From positions 1 to 64,000 of the forward strand of contig NZ_LYPC01000019.1 in the NCBI RefSeq assembly GCF_001700435.1: a DNA stretch of 64,000 nucleotides, in the 5' to 3' direction. How positions within the stretch are numbered: position 1 is the stretch's first letter; each line of letters opens with the position of its first letter. This document shows, in pieces, positions 16,278 to 25,087 of this stretch. The notes under the pieces were generated by a model. The model was not told the origin of the DNA, ran no database searches, and saw nothing but the letters and a program-made list of their open reading frames with translations. The position numbers and the translations under genes were made by a program. Origin of the DNA: Paenibacillus pectinilyticus (GTDB lineage Bacteria > Bacillota > Bacilli > Paenibacillales > NBRC-103111).

Positions 16278-17384
16278 TTACTGAAACTTCCCATAATGTT
16301 TAATATGTACGTTCGTTGTACAATGAATTTGGATATGAGGGTATACCTCTCGCCAATCCATTGCTTTCCACTCTTGATAAGGAACGATATCCTTGATCAT
16401 GCTGCCTAGCCCGATACTATCGACTCCCTGTGCTTGCATCTCCTTCATCATGGTTTCGATTTCCGCGTTAAATTTATCAGCAATTTCCCCCTCCAGCTTG
16501 TGCTTATCTGCTTCCTTACTGATCTTCAGATCCCCAATATATTCCAAAATCGAACCGCTAACCGAAATCTGAAAATCGACATTAAATTCGCCAGAATCTC
16601 CACGTGTCGCTTTGGCATGCCGTTTACTGACGAGTGCATCGAATAGAACAAGCTCCTTATGGTCCTTTTCTTTATTGAGAACAATTGATAACGAACCCAT
16701 CTTGAAATTCTCTCGCAGCGCGGCAAAATAAATAGCCTCCTTCGCTGGGATCTTCATTTTATACCGATCATCCTGAAACAATGCAATCCCTTCCACAATA
16801 ACGTGGTCTCCAATATCTTTAATAATAGGAGCGACAGGATCAATACCATCATCATAATAATCCCTTGTAAAATCATAAAGCGTAATGTTCGGCGCAGTTT
16901 GAAACTTCGTCTCCGAATCCAGCAACCGATCAATATACGGTCCTGTTCGTAAGTAACTGCTGTAATTTTTGTTTAAAATGCTACTCGCCTCACCGTTCAC
17001 AATCGTTACCCTGACACGCGGAGAAATCGAAGGATCCCGAATCAAGGTATCGATGTCATCCCAGAATCCTCTCCGTGCTAGACTCATGCCGAATAACGCA
17101 TTTCGCAACTGTCCACTGACCAGAATGAGTTGTGTTTGCCTGGAAAGATCCACCTTCGCACCTTTGCTGCTATCTGAAATCGTCGTAAGCACTTCGTTCG
17201 TTCCATTCGCTTCCCCCCTCGATAGCGGGATCGAATTCGTAACTTTCAGCATGCCACTCGGCATTAAATCAAGGCCTGTCGAATGTGTTGCTCCTACCTT
17301 TTCCAGAATCCGTTGGTCTCTTCCGCAGCCCGACAATAAGAGCACGATACATACGAATAACCATCCATTTCGCCTCTTAAGCAA
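16278..17384 (-). CDS. Ger(x)C-family spore germination lipoprotein
   Basis: This 368-residue lipoprotein is the C subunit of a spore germinant receptor. The signal peptide ends at the lipobox LLLSGC, so Cys20 would be lipidated, and the body matches the Ger(x)C family. The start is TTG at 17384, inside the end of the B gene (8-bp overlap), with AAGGAGG nine bases upstream. Coupled translation with the permease subunit is likely. Such receptors sit in the inner spore membrane and trigger germination when a nutrient binds; the germinant is unknown. Confidence 0.87.
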   Translation of the reverse strand: MLKRRNGWLFVCIVLLLSGCGRDQRILEKVGATHSTGLDLMPSGMLKVTNSIPLSRGEANGTNEVLTTISDSSKGAKVDLSRQTQLILVSGQLRNALFGMSLARRGFWDDIDTLIRDPSISPRVRVTIVNGEASSILNKNYSSYLRTGPYIDRLLDSETKFQTAPNITLYDFTRDYYDDGIDPVAPIIKDIGDHVIVEGIALFQDDRYKMKIPAKEAIYFAALRENFKMGSLSIVLNKEKDHKELVLFDALVSKRHAKATRGDSGEFNVDFQISVSGSILEYIGDLKISKEADKHKLEGEIADKFNAEIETMMKEMQAQGVDSIGLGSMIKDIVPYQEWKAMDWREVYPHIQIHCTTNVHIKHYGKFQ

Positions 17385-18456
17385 GTTGTTTCTGCCTCCT
17401 TTGTATAAGAAGAAGTAGAATTAAGCTAAGCGGCAAGCAAAAGGTAATCAGAACATCAGCATATCCCATTAAAAATAGCCAATGCCCCACCTCATCCAAC
17501 ACACTGGGTATGAAGGAAATGAGATAAGTAACAGCCATTGTGTATAGCGTAATACGTTTAGCCTTCGTGTTTTTAAATATCTGCTGCAAGCTCAAACTAG
17601 CCGCCCAGTGATACATGACAATCGTAATGAGGACTCTTAAAATAAGAAAGCTGAATAGCACATTCTCCACTCTCTCCAAAAAAGGAAATTTGATATACGC
17701 AAGGAGATCGATGAAAGGGAACATGATTAACTTCAACTGTTGTAGGCTATAAAAACCAAAGCAGATCAGCGTAATGCTCAAGTAAGTGAGAAATGTTAAT
17801 CCATTGGCTAGCTGCACGCCCGTGAAAAATCTTGTTTTGGGCTGAATATAAGGGAACAACAGCAGGCAAAACTCATACCCCAAGAAAGATCCATAGAGAT
17901 TCAACCCGCCTTTCCAATATTCTTTGCCCTCTTTTAACACATAATGCGTAAATCTGGATATTTTCAATTCATGAATGAAAGTAAACTCCAAGAGCATCAT
18001 CCATATGATTAAAAAGAAAAATACGGTACTCGCCTTCGCAATGGTATAGATGCCTTTAACAATCAGCAGATATGCCAGAACACTTATCGCGAGCATGAAT
18101 ACCATCGGATTCGCTGTCGGAAACGAGTTTACTTGGAAGATGAGCACATATTCTTTGGCTACCAAACTACCCGAAAATGACCAAATAAACGCCAGAATGA
18201 CATATAAGGGGTACACCATCCACTTCGGAAGACTCCTCTCAAGAATAACAAAGATGCTCGCTCCCTTGCCAAGCTTCCAGACGATATACATCAAATAGAT
18301 ATTCAACGCTACGACACCAGCAATGACAATCAACATGACCCAACCGTTATAACCAAAATAGTCCGCAGCAACACGAGGTAAGGAAAAGATCCCCACCCCA
18401 ACTTGGATCATATGGATCAAAATGAAAATATGGAAACCATTCAGCTTCTCTTTCAC
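17377..18456 (-). CDS. GerB-family spore germination permease
   Basis: This 359-residue membrane protein is the B subunit of a germinant receptor, a relative of APC transporters with about ten hydrophobic spans (start NGFHIFILIHMIQVGVGIFS). It starts with GTG after AAGGA located in the end of the A gene, 13 bp downstream of the A stop. The subunit is thought to hold the germinant binding site. Its position between A and C genes is the standard gerA-type order. Confidence 0.88.
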   Translation of the reverse strand: MKEKLNGFHIFILIHMIQVGVGIFSLPRVAADYFGYNGWVMLIVIAGVVALNIYLMYIVWKLGKGASIFVILERSLPKWMVYPLYVILAFIWSFSGSLVAKEYVLIFQVNSFPTANPMVFMLAISVLAYLLIVKGIYTIAKASTVFFFLIIWMMLLEFTFIHELKISRFTHYVLKEGKEYWKGGLNLYGSFLGYEFCLLLFPYIQPKTRFFTGVQLANGLTFLTYLSITLICFGFYSLQQLKLIMFPFIDLLAYIKFPFLERVENVLFSFLILRVLITIVMYHWAASLSLQQIFKNTKAKRITLYTMAVTYLISFIPSVLDEVGHWLFLMGYADVLITFCLPLSLILLLLIQRRQKQLA

Positions 18457-18469
18457 GCATGGATCATCC

Positions 18470-19975
18470 TTATTTTCTCATTTTATTTCGTTTGGAATTC
18501 GCTGTCCGATTTTGATCAGGCCGTCTCATTAGTGTAGCAAACGGTCCTCGAAGAAAGACATCCTTCCAATCCCCCCATTTGGCAGGTGCAACAGGTGTGA
18601 TATAGGAAGTGCCCAAGCTCGTTAAACCGCTAAGGTGAATCACAATCGCCGCAATCCCGAGCATCAGACCGAAGTTCCCCCATATGCCTGCCAGTAAAAT
18701 TAAACCAAAGCGGATGAGACGAATCGAAGCGCTCATGACATAACTCGGGATGACGAAGGAAGAGATGGCCGAGGAAGCGACGGCAATGATGAGAATATTA
18801 CTCGTCAATCCCGCTTGAACCGCCGCTTGACCGATGACAATACCGCCTACGATACCGATGGTTTGTCCGACTTTGGTCGGCAGACGCGCTCCTGCTTCCC
18901 GCAGCAGCTCAATAGTGACTTCCATCAGCATAGCTTCATACACAGGAGGGAACGGCACTTTGCTCCGCGACTCCCTGAGCGTCAGAATCAATGCTTCGGG
19001 AATCATTTCATAGTGATAGGTCGTCACCGAGACATAAAAGGCTGTGAAGGTAATGGTTATCACGAAGGCGATAAACCGAAGCAATCTCGTGGCAGTCCCG
19101 ATGGACCACCGCTGATAGTAGTCATCTGCCGAGGCAAAAAAATCAAAGAAGGCCGTCGGTGCACTCACCACAGCTGGGCTGCCATCCACAATGGCCAGAA
19201 TGCGTCCTGCCACTAATTTGGAAACCGCGGTATCCGGGCGCTCTGTAATTAAGAACTGCGGAAATAACGAGTTCGGGAAATCGTCGATATACTGTGAAAA
19301 CATGTTACCATCGTAGACCGCATCAATCTCTATGCCCTCAATGCGACGAACAAATTCATTGACCAATTCCATGTTCACGATGTCTTTGATATATAAAACA
19401 AACACAAGGGTCTTCGTAACTTCACCGACTTCAAATTTCAGTACTTTCAAGTGTGAGCTTTTCACACGTCTTCGAACTAAGGAGAGATTGGTGCCTGCTG
19501 ATTCGGTAAACGAATCGTGAGGCCCGGTGATGACCGTTTCGGTCTCGGACTGTTCAACCGCTCTAAATTCAGGCCCATATACGAAGACTAAGTACGCTTT
19601 ATCCTCATGGAAAACAGCTGCTTGTCCGGAAAGAATGCCTTTGACAACTTCTTTAGCATCTCTTTCTAAGCTAAAATTGGACTGATCCAGAATGTCGCTA
19701 ATATCATCCGTCTGCCCATTCGTTAGCGGCTCAATGACTTCACGTGAAAACTGCGTATGATCAATGAGATGGGTAATATACAGAATATCAATGCCTAAAC
19801 TAGGTATATTCCGATGGAAGACATCGATGCAATCCTCAAATTGATGAAGAATATGGGCAAATGTTAACGTCTCGTCGGCATCGCTCGTCTCTGCGGGCAA
19901 TGGTAGTTCGAACCGTTTCATTCTGTTATCCGTCTTCTTTGAAAAAGAGAACAATACACGATTCCATATCGACAT
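18470..19975 (-). CDS. GerA-family spore germination protein
   Basis: This 501-residue protein is the A subunit of a germinant receptor. A soluble N-terminal half (about 1-280) is followed by the conserved membrane part, with the family motifs RVAGRILAIVDGSPAV (read here as KLVAGRILAIVDGSPAVVS), PFPPVYEAMLME and LTSLGTSYITP. It is the first gene of the A-B-C operon and starts with ATG after AAGGGGAGAAGGG. A sigma-G-like promoter lies 33-62 bp upstream, fitting forespore expression. Which nutrient it detects is not visible. Confidence 0.9.
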   Translation of the reverse strand: MSIWNRVLFSFSKKTDNRMKRFELPLPAETSDADETLTFAHILHQFEDCIDVFHRNIPSLGIDILYITHLIDHTQFSREVIEPLTNGQTDDISDILDQSNFSLERDAKEVVKGILSGQAAVFHEDKAYLVFVYGPEFRAVEQSETETVITGPHDSFTESAGTNLSLVRRRVKSSHLKVLKFEVGEVTKTLVFVLYIKDIVNMELVNEFVRRIEGIEIDAVYDGNMFSQYIDDFPNSLFPQFLITERPDTAVSKLVAGRILAIVDGSPAVVSAPTAFFDFFASADDYYQRWSIGTATRLLRFIAFVITITFTAFYVSVTTYHYEMIPEALILTLRESRSKVPFPPVYEAMLMEVTIELLREAGARLPTKVGQTIGIVGGIVIGQAAVQAGLTSNILIIAVASSAISSFVIPSYVMSASIRLIRFGLILLAGIWGNFGLMLGIAAIVIHLSGLTSLGTSYITPVAPAKWGDWKDVFLRGPFATLMRRPDQNRTANSKRNKMRK

Positions 19976-20007
19976 AGTTGGTCCCTTCTCCCCTTGAGCT
20001 TTGCTTT

Positions 20008-20037
20008 TATTCTGAGCAATTGCGCTTAAAATATTCC
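20008..20037 (-). promoter_or_regulatory. Possible sigma-G promoter of the ger operon
   Basis: On the minus strand GGAATA (20032-20037) and CAGAATA (20008-20014) are 17 bp apart. This resembles the forespore sigma-G pattern (GAATA / CATACTA-like), with two mismatches in the -10. Confidence 0.35.
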
Positions 20038-20070
20038 AAATCGCCCAAATGATTCAGGCCGCACTTGCAC

Positions 20071-20100
20071 TTGACATGAAACTAATTGGTTTCATATAAT
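20071..20100 (+). promoter_or_regulatory. Sigma-A promoter with embedded operator
   Basis: Perfect -35 TTGACA (20071-20076) and -10 TATAAT (20095-20100) are 18 bp apart. The spacer itself is the inverted repeat TGAAAC-taattg-GTTTCA. A further palindrome AACCaaaaGGTT follows at 20110-20121. A repressor bound here would block RNA polymerase, most simply the ArsR protein at 21055. Confidence 0.8.
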
Positions 20101-20199
20101 GAATTATGTAACCAAAAGGTTTCACTTCGAAACCGTGGTGGTAGTGTGACTTTACGGGGAAACTACATGATACTAAAGCATGCAGGAGGAGATGATCTG

Positions 20200-20580
20200 G
20201 TGCAGGAAGAGTTGCTGAAAAAGCTGCGCTATAAAGAAGGCCGAGCGCTCATTATGCAAGCACCCGAAGGGTATGTACTTGGCATCGAGGATGCTGGCGA
20301 GCCTAGTGGGACATATGATTTTATTCAACTTTTTGTGAATCATGCGGCTGACGTAAATGCTTGGATTCATAAAGCGCTCGCTTATTTGAATGAAGATGCT
20401 ATGTTCTGGATCACGTATCCTAAGCAAAGCTCCAAGGTAAAAACGGATATTAACCGCGATAGCTTATTTACTTTGATAAATGATGCCACAGATTATCGAG
20501 TGGTCAGCAATGTCGCGGTGAATGATACATGGTCTGCCTTGCGTTTGAGACATAAGAGTAAGGTGAAGAGCAAAACTTAA
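20200..20580 (+). CDS. DUF3052-like protein
   Basis: This 126-residue protein resembles the DUF3052 family: RALIMQAPEGYVLGI, then DFIQLFV, then FWITYPKQSSKVKTDINRD and a C-terminal DTWSALRL. Members are small, cytoplasmic and of unknown function, often near SRPBCC genes. A longer frame opens at 20086 inside the promoter, so it is not the start. GGAGGAG eight to nine bases before the GTG at 20200 decides the start. It is the first gene of an operon with SRPBCC and ArsR genes. Confidence 0.75.
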   Translation: MQEELLKKLRYKEGRALIMQAPEGYVLGIEDAGEPSGTYDFIQLFVNHAADVNAWIHKALAYLNEDAMFWITYPKQSSKVKTDINRDSLFTLINDATDYRVVSNVAVNDTWSALRLRHKSKVKSKT

Positions 20581-20630
20581 GGATGAATCGAGAAATGAAA
20601 TAAAAGACACCGTCATAGGAGGACGTTATT

Positions 20631-21053
20631 ATGGAAAATCAACTACAATCACTGCCCGATATTAAACAAACACTCTTACTCAATGCCCCTATTCAAAAGG
20701 TTTGGAATGCTGTCGCGACTTCCGAGGGTATCGCTGTTTGGTTCATGCCAAACAATTTCATGCCGGAAATCGGCTATGAATTTCATTTGGAAGCTGGCCC
20801 TTTCGGTAATTCACCATGTAAAGTAACTGAGCTTGATCCGCCAAACCGTCTTTCTTTCTCCTGGGGCAAGGATTGGTTCCTGTCCTTTGAGTTAACGGAT
20901 TTAGATGGCAAAACCGAATTCACCCTCACCCACGGCGGCTGGGATATTGACAAGGTTACGGAATTCGGTCAACCGCATGGCGCTATTCGCGAGAACATGG
21001 CACAAGGCTGGGCTGGCATGGTGCAGAAGCTCCGCGCTTACATCGAGGCTTAG
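20631..21053 (+). CDS. SRPBCC (AHSA1-type) domain protein
   Basis: This 140-residue protein is an AHSA1/START-like small cavity protein (DIKQTLLLNAPIQKVWNAV, GWDIDKVTEFGQPHGAIREN, ending W-GMVQKL). Such proteins bind a hydrophobic ligand in a helix-grip fold; the ligand is unknown. AGGAGG precedes the ATG. It is followed after one base by an ArsR gene. That SRPBCC-ArsR pairing is common in Bacillota, where the repressor usually controls its own operon. Confidence 0.85.
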   Translation: MENQLQSLPDIKQTLLLNAPIQKVWNAVATSEGIAVWFMPNNFMPEIGYEFHLEAGPFGNSPCKVTELDPPNRLSFSWGKDWFLSFELTDLDGKTEFTLTHGGWDIDKVTEFGQPHGAIRENMAQGWAGMVQKLRAYIEA

Positions 21054-21054
21054 G

Positions 21055-21429
21055 ATGGCTATACCCGCGCAGAAGCATGATGTCTTTCAGGCCATTGCCG
21101 ATCCAACGCGCCGCCATTTGCTTCAACTGCTCGGTGACCAGGAAATGCCTGTCACGGTCATCTCAGGCCATTTCCCTATGAGCCGCACCGCGGTATCCAA
21201 GCATCTTCGCATTCTCGCCGAGGCAGGACTTGTGAAGGAACGCAAGGTCGGCCGCGAAACCCGTTACCGATTGGAGGCCGAGCCCCTGATGGAACTGAAA
21301 CGTTGGCTCTCGTATTACGAGCGTTATTGGGAAAATAAACTCAATGTACTCAAACGATTCGTTGAGCAGGACGATGAGAGCGGTGGGCTTACCTTTGCAC
21401 CGTTGGGCATTGTGGAGCCAGAGAAATAG
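21055..21429 (+). CDS. ArsR-family transcriptional repressor
   Basis: This 124-residue winged-helix protein begins MAIPAQKHDVFQAIADPTRR. It has the ArsR core HFPMSRTAVSKHLRILAEAG with wing KVGRETRYRL. It lacks the Cys pair of metal-sensing ArsR members, so it more likely responds to an organic signal or another protein. The frame is open further upstream, but that part overlaps the SRPBCC gene; the ATG one base after its stop is the natural start. It probably binds the palindromes at 20077-20121. Confidence 0.87.
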   Translation: MAIPAQKHDVFQAIADPTRRHLLQLLGDQEMPVTVISGHFPMSRTAVSKHLRILAEAGLVKERKVGRETRYRLEAEPLMELKRWLSYYERYWENKLNVLKRFVEQDDESGGLTFAPLGIVEPEK

Positions 21430-21536
21430 GTAGATAAGTTAGATAGATACATGATGAGTTTGTTTTGTGAATAGATTAGCGACTTAGATAAGCGACTTCG
21501 TTTAGTGAGATAATAAGTGAGAAATCGAGAGCTGTG

Positions 21537-21565
21537 GGCCTCCCTTTCGGGGAGGCTCATTTTGG
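21537..21565 (+). terminator. Terminator of the ArsR operon
   Basis: GCCTCCC-ttt-C-GGGGAGGC (21539-21556) is followed by TCATTTTGG. It lies about 110 bp after the ArsR stop. Confidence 0.6.
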
Positions 21566-21605
21566 TATTTCCTCGTGGTACAAGAGTCTAAACTTAAACT
21601 TACAA

Positions 21606-21660
21606 AATGTAACTAACTTACTTGACGATAAGTTGAATGAGGCGTATAATCAGTTACATT
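21606..21660. promoter_or_regulatory. Sigma-A promoter flanked by inverted operators
   Basis: TTGACG (21622-21627) and TATAAT (21645-21650) are 17 bp apart. The promoter is flanked by perfect 9-bp inverted arms AATGTAACT (21606-21614) and AGTTACATT (21652-21660). Within the left side GTAACTAACTTAC is itself partly palindromic. This resembles HxlR/DUF24-type operators (YodB, CatR) in front of quinone-detoxification genes. Confidence 0.65.
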
Positions 21661-21710
21661 AAGTAATTAAGTATATTTAAGTAAACCAAATATAGAGGGA
21701 GATGTTCTTT

Positions 21711-22478
21711 ATGATTTCACCTATTTTCGTAGGACACGGCTCACCCATGATGGCGATCCAAGATACGGCTTGCACGCAATTTTTGCTCGATTACGGTAAA
21801 AAGGTAGCACCAAAAGCGATCGTCATTTTCACAGCCCATTGGGAAACAGACGTGCTGACAATCTCCTCTACCAATGAGGTATATGACACGATTTATGATT
21901 TCCGCGGCTTTCCGGATGAGCTGTTTCAAATTAAATATCCTGCCAAAGGCGATGTGGCTCTAGCGCAATCTATCGCTGAGCGATTTCAAGCAAAGGGCAT
22001 CCCTGTGCAATTGGACAGTACACGCGGCCTAGATCACGGCTCTTGGGTTCCCCTTTCTCGGATGTTCCCAACCCCATCCTGCCCGGTTATTCAAATCTCC
22101 GTGAATCCGTACTTGCCTCCTGCGCAGCAATACCGAATCGGCCAAGCCCTTCGTGGACTTGATCAGGAGGATATCCTGATCGTCGGCAGCGGCGCAACCG
22201 TGCATAACTTGCGCGCGCTGAATTGGAATGCGACCGAGCCGGATGCGTGGGCGCTTGAGTTTGACGATTGGCTGGCGGCGAATATGCAAGCCCAAAACCT
22301 AGAGGCGTTGTTCGACTACGCCGCGTCGGCTCCAAATGCGAAGATGGCGGTGCCTCGCCCTGAGCATTTCATCCCGCTCTTCATCGCGATGGGCAGCGGC
22401 GATCCGCAGCGGCCAGTCGAGATCATCCACCGCAGCTACGAAGTGGGCTCGCTGAGCTATTTGTCGGTCGGATTTTAA
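21711..22478 (+). CDS. Class III extradiol ring-cleavage dioxygenase (DODA/YgiD type)
   Basis: This 255-residue enzyme belongs to the LigB/DODA family that cleaves catechol-type rings using Fe2+ or binds Zn2+. Likely metal ligands are His in IFVGHGSP, His in FTAHWETD and His in GLDHGSWVP; GSGATVHNL follows near the active site. An ATG at 21702 sits right on the ribosome site, so the next ATG at 21711 with GAGGGAG is preferred. A DoxX-like membrane protein follows at 22589. The pairing recalls catDE of B. subtilis, which removes catechol; the same role is inferred here. Confidence 0.82.
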   Translation: MISPIFVGHGSPMMAIQDTACTQFLLDYGKKVAPKAIVIFTAHWETDVLTISSTNEVYDTIYDFRGFPDELFQIKYPAKGDVALAQSIAERFQAKGIPVQLDSTRGLDHGSWVPLSRMFPTPSCPVIQISVNPYLPPAQQYRIGQALRGLDQEDILIVGSGATVHNLRALNWNATEPDAWALEFDDWLAANMQAQNLEALFDYAASAPNAKMAVPRPEHFIPLFIAMGSGDPQRPVEIIHRSYEVGSLSYLSVGF

Positions 22479-22527
22479 GAGGCGCAAATGAAGGAGTATA
22501 TCTGGGTTGCATCGTGCGAGCCCGAAT

Positions 22528-22566
22528 GAAATTGGTCTATTAGCACACACTAAGATCACCAATTTC
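22528..22566 (+). promoter_or_regulatory. Inverted repeat before the DoxX gene
   Basis: Perfect 9-bp arms GAAATTGGT and ACCAATTTC are 21 bp apart, just upstream of the DoxX ribosome site. It could be an operator or an mRNA hairpin. Confidence 0.35.
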
Positions 22567-22588
22567 AACAAACAGAGGTGCTCTGACA

Positions 22589-22972
22589 TTGGCATGGACA
22601 TGGACGACTCGTATCATTCAAACCTTGTTGGCGGCAGCGTATATCTTGTTCGGGATTTTGATATTATCGACTCACAACCTGCAGATGGAACATTTCACCT
22701 CGACGTATGGGTACAGTGTCAGCTTCATGTATCTCGTAGGCATCGTTGAACTCGCCGCGGGCATCGGACTCCTTATTGGACTGCGCCACCCACGGACTGC
22801 CCTTCTATCCGCGGGTGTCATCGCCATGATCATGGCCAGTGCAATGCTCACCCATATCCAATCCCATGAGGGGATGCGCAGCTCTGTGCTGCCCCTCATT
22901 TTCCTCCTTATGGCGATATTCGTCGTGGTGAGAAGCTCGGTTCGTATAGAGAAGAAACGAGTAGCCGTTTAA
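22589..22972 (+). CDS. DoxX-family membrane protein
   Basis: This 127-residue protein has four predicted membrane spans and resembles the DoxX/DoxD family (LLAAAYILFGILIL, YLVGIVELAAGIGLLIG). DoxX proteins act in the membrane in quinone- or thiol-linked redox stress systems. The start is TTG, supported by AGAGGTG nine bases upstream. It follows the dioxygenase by 110 bp on the same strand and may share its promoter. Confidence 0.72.
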   Translation: MAWTWTTRIIQTLLAAAYILFGILILSTHNLQMEHFTSTYGYSVSFMYLVGIVELAAGIGLLIGLRHPRTALLSAGVIAMIMASAMLTHIQSHEGMRSSVLPLIFLLMAIFVVVRSSVRIEKKRVAV

Positions 22973-23110
22973 GCGCGGGGTTTGCGGTTACGAATTTCCA
23001 TATAAATTAAGAATGCCTGCGAATAAGCATCTTTTCTACAGAAATTTCCGTTTCCATAGCTTTTTACCATAGAAGCCGGCTTTGCATCAATTCCACCAAA
23101 CTATTAAACA

Positions 23111-23142
23111 AAAAGAGACCCACAGCAACGGGCTGCGGGTCT
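23111..23142 (-). terminator. Terminator of the AraC-GyrI gene
   Basis: Arms GACCC-CAGC / GCTG-GGGTC are followed on the minus strand by TCTTTTTGTTT. It lies about 105 bp past the stop codon. Confidence 0.7.
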
Positions 23143-23246
23143 TAAGTATATATATTTAAAAGGGGGTCGAATTTCATTATAGGGGACGAACCTTAAAGCA
23201 AGATGAATCCCAGATTTCATTTCCATGACAAAAAAGTCCAAGTATA

Positions 23247-24146
23247 TTACTTGATCGGAATGTAAATATCCATCTGAACCAGCTCATGCAAATGAGGGTC
23301 GCAGCGCTCATCATACAGCTCAAACTCCGCGTTGCCCGCATGCTCAAAGCCAGAATGAGGGAACCATTCCGAGAAAATCGACTTCCATGTACTTTGAATT
23401 GAAGCCGAGAACTGATCGATCGTCACTTTCGGTGTCGTGAACACTGCATAGCGCGCCTCCGGGAATTCGCGGCATACAAGATCCTCAGGCACGTTCTCGA
23501 AGTCCGTCGCTTCCATCCCGATGATGTAGGAGAAATTTCCACTCGTCAAATCAAAATCCGTACAGATCCCGATCTCCACCCACGATTCCGTATGAACGCG
23601 ATTGGGGATACGTTTCCCCATTCCTTCTTTGAGATATTTTTGCCAAAAGACAGGAATATCCTGCAGATTTCTGCCTTCTTTAGAGGAGGTCCTCAATTCA
23701 TAACCGATCAGTTTAAAGCCAGGTTTCGTTTGTATTGCGTAGTCCATACGTATTCCTCCTAGATAGGGATTAAACTTCCGATCCAGCACATTCACTCGGG
23801 GATAGATTGGCGTCCGGATACCCTGCTTGCGATAGGCAAGAGGTGTACGTTCGAACACCTTTTTGAAAGCCCGTGTGAAATTCTCTGGGGATTGGAAGCC
23901 ATTGTCGAAGGCGATATCGATGACCTTCTGATCCGTGTGTGCGATTTGGTAAGCGGCTCGGGCTAGTCTTCTCTTGCGCACATACTCCATCACTGCGTCT
24001 CCCACGAGGGTCTGAAAGACCCGATGAAAATGGAAGGGAGAGAAGCACGCTACCTCAGCTAAGCACTCTACGGACAAGGGTCCAGATAGATGTTCCTCAA
24101 TATGATCCAGCGTCTTCTGAATCCGCACCTCATACTCGGTGTCCAT
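23247..24146 (-). CDS. AraC-family regulator with GyrI-like effector domain
   Basis: This 299-residue protein has the two AraC helix-turn-helix motifs at the N-terminus (residues 10-107: LSVECLAEVACFSPFHFHRVF and IDIAFDNGFQSPENFTRAF). A GyrI-like/Rob-type small-molecule binding domain follows (about 135-299). Such proteins activate efflux or stress genes on binding a hydrophobic or cationic compound. The target is not obvious; both neighbours have their own signals. The start ATG is followed at once by DTEYEVRIQKTLDHIEEHL, typical of the family. Confidence 0.87.
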   Translation of the reverse strand: MDTEYEVRIQKTLDHIEEHLSGPLSVECLAEVACFSPFHFHRVFQTLVGDAVMEYVRKRRLARAAYQIAHTDQKVIDIAFDNGFQSPENFTRAFKKVFERTPLAYRKQGIRTPIYPRVNVLDRKFNPYLGGIRMDYAIQTKPGFKLIGYELRTSSKEGRNLQDIPVFWQKYLKEGMGKRIPNRVHTESWVEIGICTDFDLTSGNFSYIIGMEATDFENVPEDLVCREFPEARYAVFTTPKVTIDQFSASIQSTWKSIFSEWFPHSGFEHAGNAEFELYDERCDPHLHELVQMDIYIPIK

Positions 24147-24219
24147 CGTGTGCCCCCTTCAGCTTCGTAACCTCAGTTTACGTCATATAGAACTACGCTT
24201 CTTGATATTTCTTGCTGTC

Positions 24220-24930
24220 CTATTTCCAACTTCCTTTGGAAGCGACCGAGTAGGTCTTATACTGATTCTTCCCCTTAATTTCAAGAAGATTCAGCTGCAT
24301 CCCGTAAGCACAACCGCCGTCGATCCCGATTTTATCCGTATCAAACCACACATCGGCTTTGCCATGAATATCCTTCGTCGTCGTATGCCCGAACACCACA
24401 GGCTTCTTCACAACCGTTTTCTGTTGCACGAATGGCGCACGAATCCAAATAAAGTCCCGCTCCGGCTGTGTTTTCCAATCTGCATAGGCAGGGTTCAGGC
24501 CGGCATGTACAAAAATATGGGTATCCGTTTCATAATACAACGGCAACTGCTGTAAAAACGTCAAATGCTCACTGCAGTTCGCGCGGATACGTTCCTTGGC
24601 CAATCGTAAATCAAAGTCCCGAACGCCACTGAAGCTTTGAAACGTTTGAATACCGCCATGTTCAAAAAATTTCATTTCCGTCAAAGAATCCGTCTCGCCC
24701 ATCACTTCAATGAAGCGTTGATCATGGTTGCCTTTGAGCGCTATCGCACCCTTTTCACGTACCAAAAACATCACATGCTCCACAGCCTCCCGGCTCGCTG
24801 GTCCCCGATCTACATAATCCCCAAGCAAAATAAGCTGATCCTCTTCCGCATTGAACTTCACTTTATCGAGTAATTCCTTAAATTCATCTGCACAGCCGTG
24901 GATATCACTGACCGCTAGTAGTCGTTTCAT
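24220..24930 (-). CDS. Metallophosphoesterase (PPP-type phosphatase)
   Basis: This 236-residue cytoplasmic enzyme has the metal-binding blocks of the ApaH/PrpE/Ser-Thr phosphatase group: SDIHGC (9-13), GDYVDRGP (about 39-46) and GNHDQR (about 73-78), with later His in GHTT and VHAG. It may remove phosphate from proteins or cleave dinucleoside polyphosphates; the sequence does not decide. It stands alone. No clear terminator was seen in the short gap downstream. Confidence 0.85.
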   Translation of the reverse strand: MKRLLAVSDIHGCADEFKELLDKVKFNAEEDQLILLGDYVDRGPASREAVEHVMFLVREKGAIALKGNHDQRFIEVMGETDSLTEMKFFEHGGIQTFQSFSGVRDFDLRLAKERIRANCSEHLTFLQQLPLYYETDTHIFVHAGLNPAYADWKTQPERDFIWIRAPFVQQKTVVKKPVVFGHTTTKDIHGKADVWFDTDKIGIDGGCAYGMQLNLLEIKGKNQYKTYSVASKGSWK

Positions 24931-25041
24931 AGACCGTTCCCCCTGATGTTATCTTCAAACTCCCATGTATATGTAGCTTATTTTAGCATACATATATGGC
25001 TTCAAGCTTCCTTAATTACGTTAACCATCGCGCTAACAGCG

Positions 25042-25066
25042 AAAAAGGCGCCCTAAGCGGACGCCC
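25042..25066 (-). terminator. Terminator of the SLH pectate lyase gene
   Basis: On the minus strand GGCGTCC pairs with GGGCGCC and TTTTT follows. It lies 22 bp past the stop codon. Confidence 0.8.
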
Positions 25067-25087
25067 TCTTCCTCACCAATCCTTATG

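Noticed and set aside
20086..20199. N-terminal extension of the DUF3052 frame
   Set aside because: It starts inside the promoter spacer, so it cannot be translated from that transcript.
20905..21054. Upstream extension of the ArsR frame
   Set aside because: It overlaps the SRPBCC coding sequence in another frame; the ATG one base after the SRPBCC stop gives the family-typical N-terminus.
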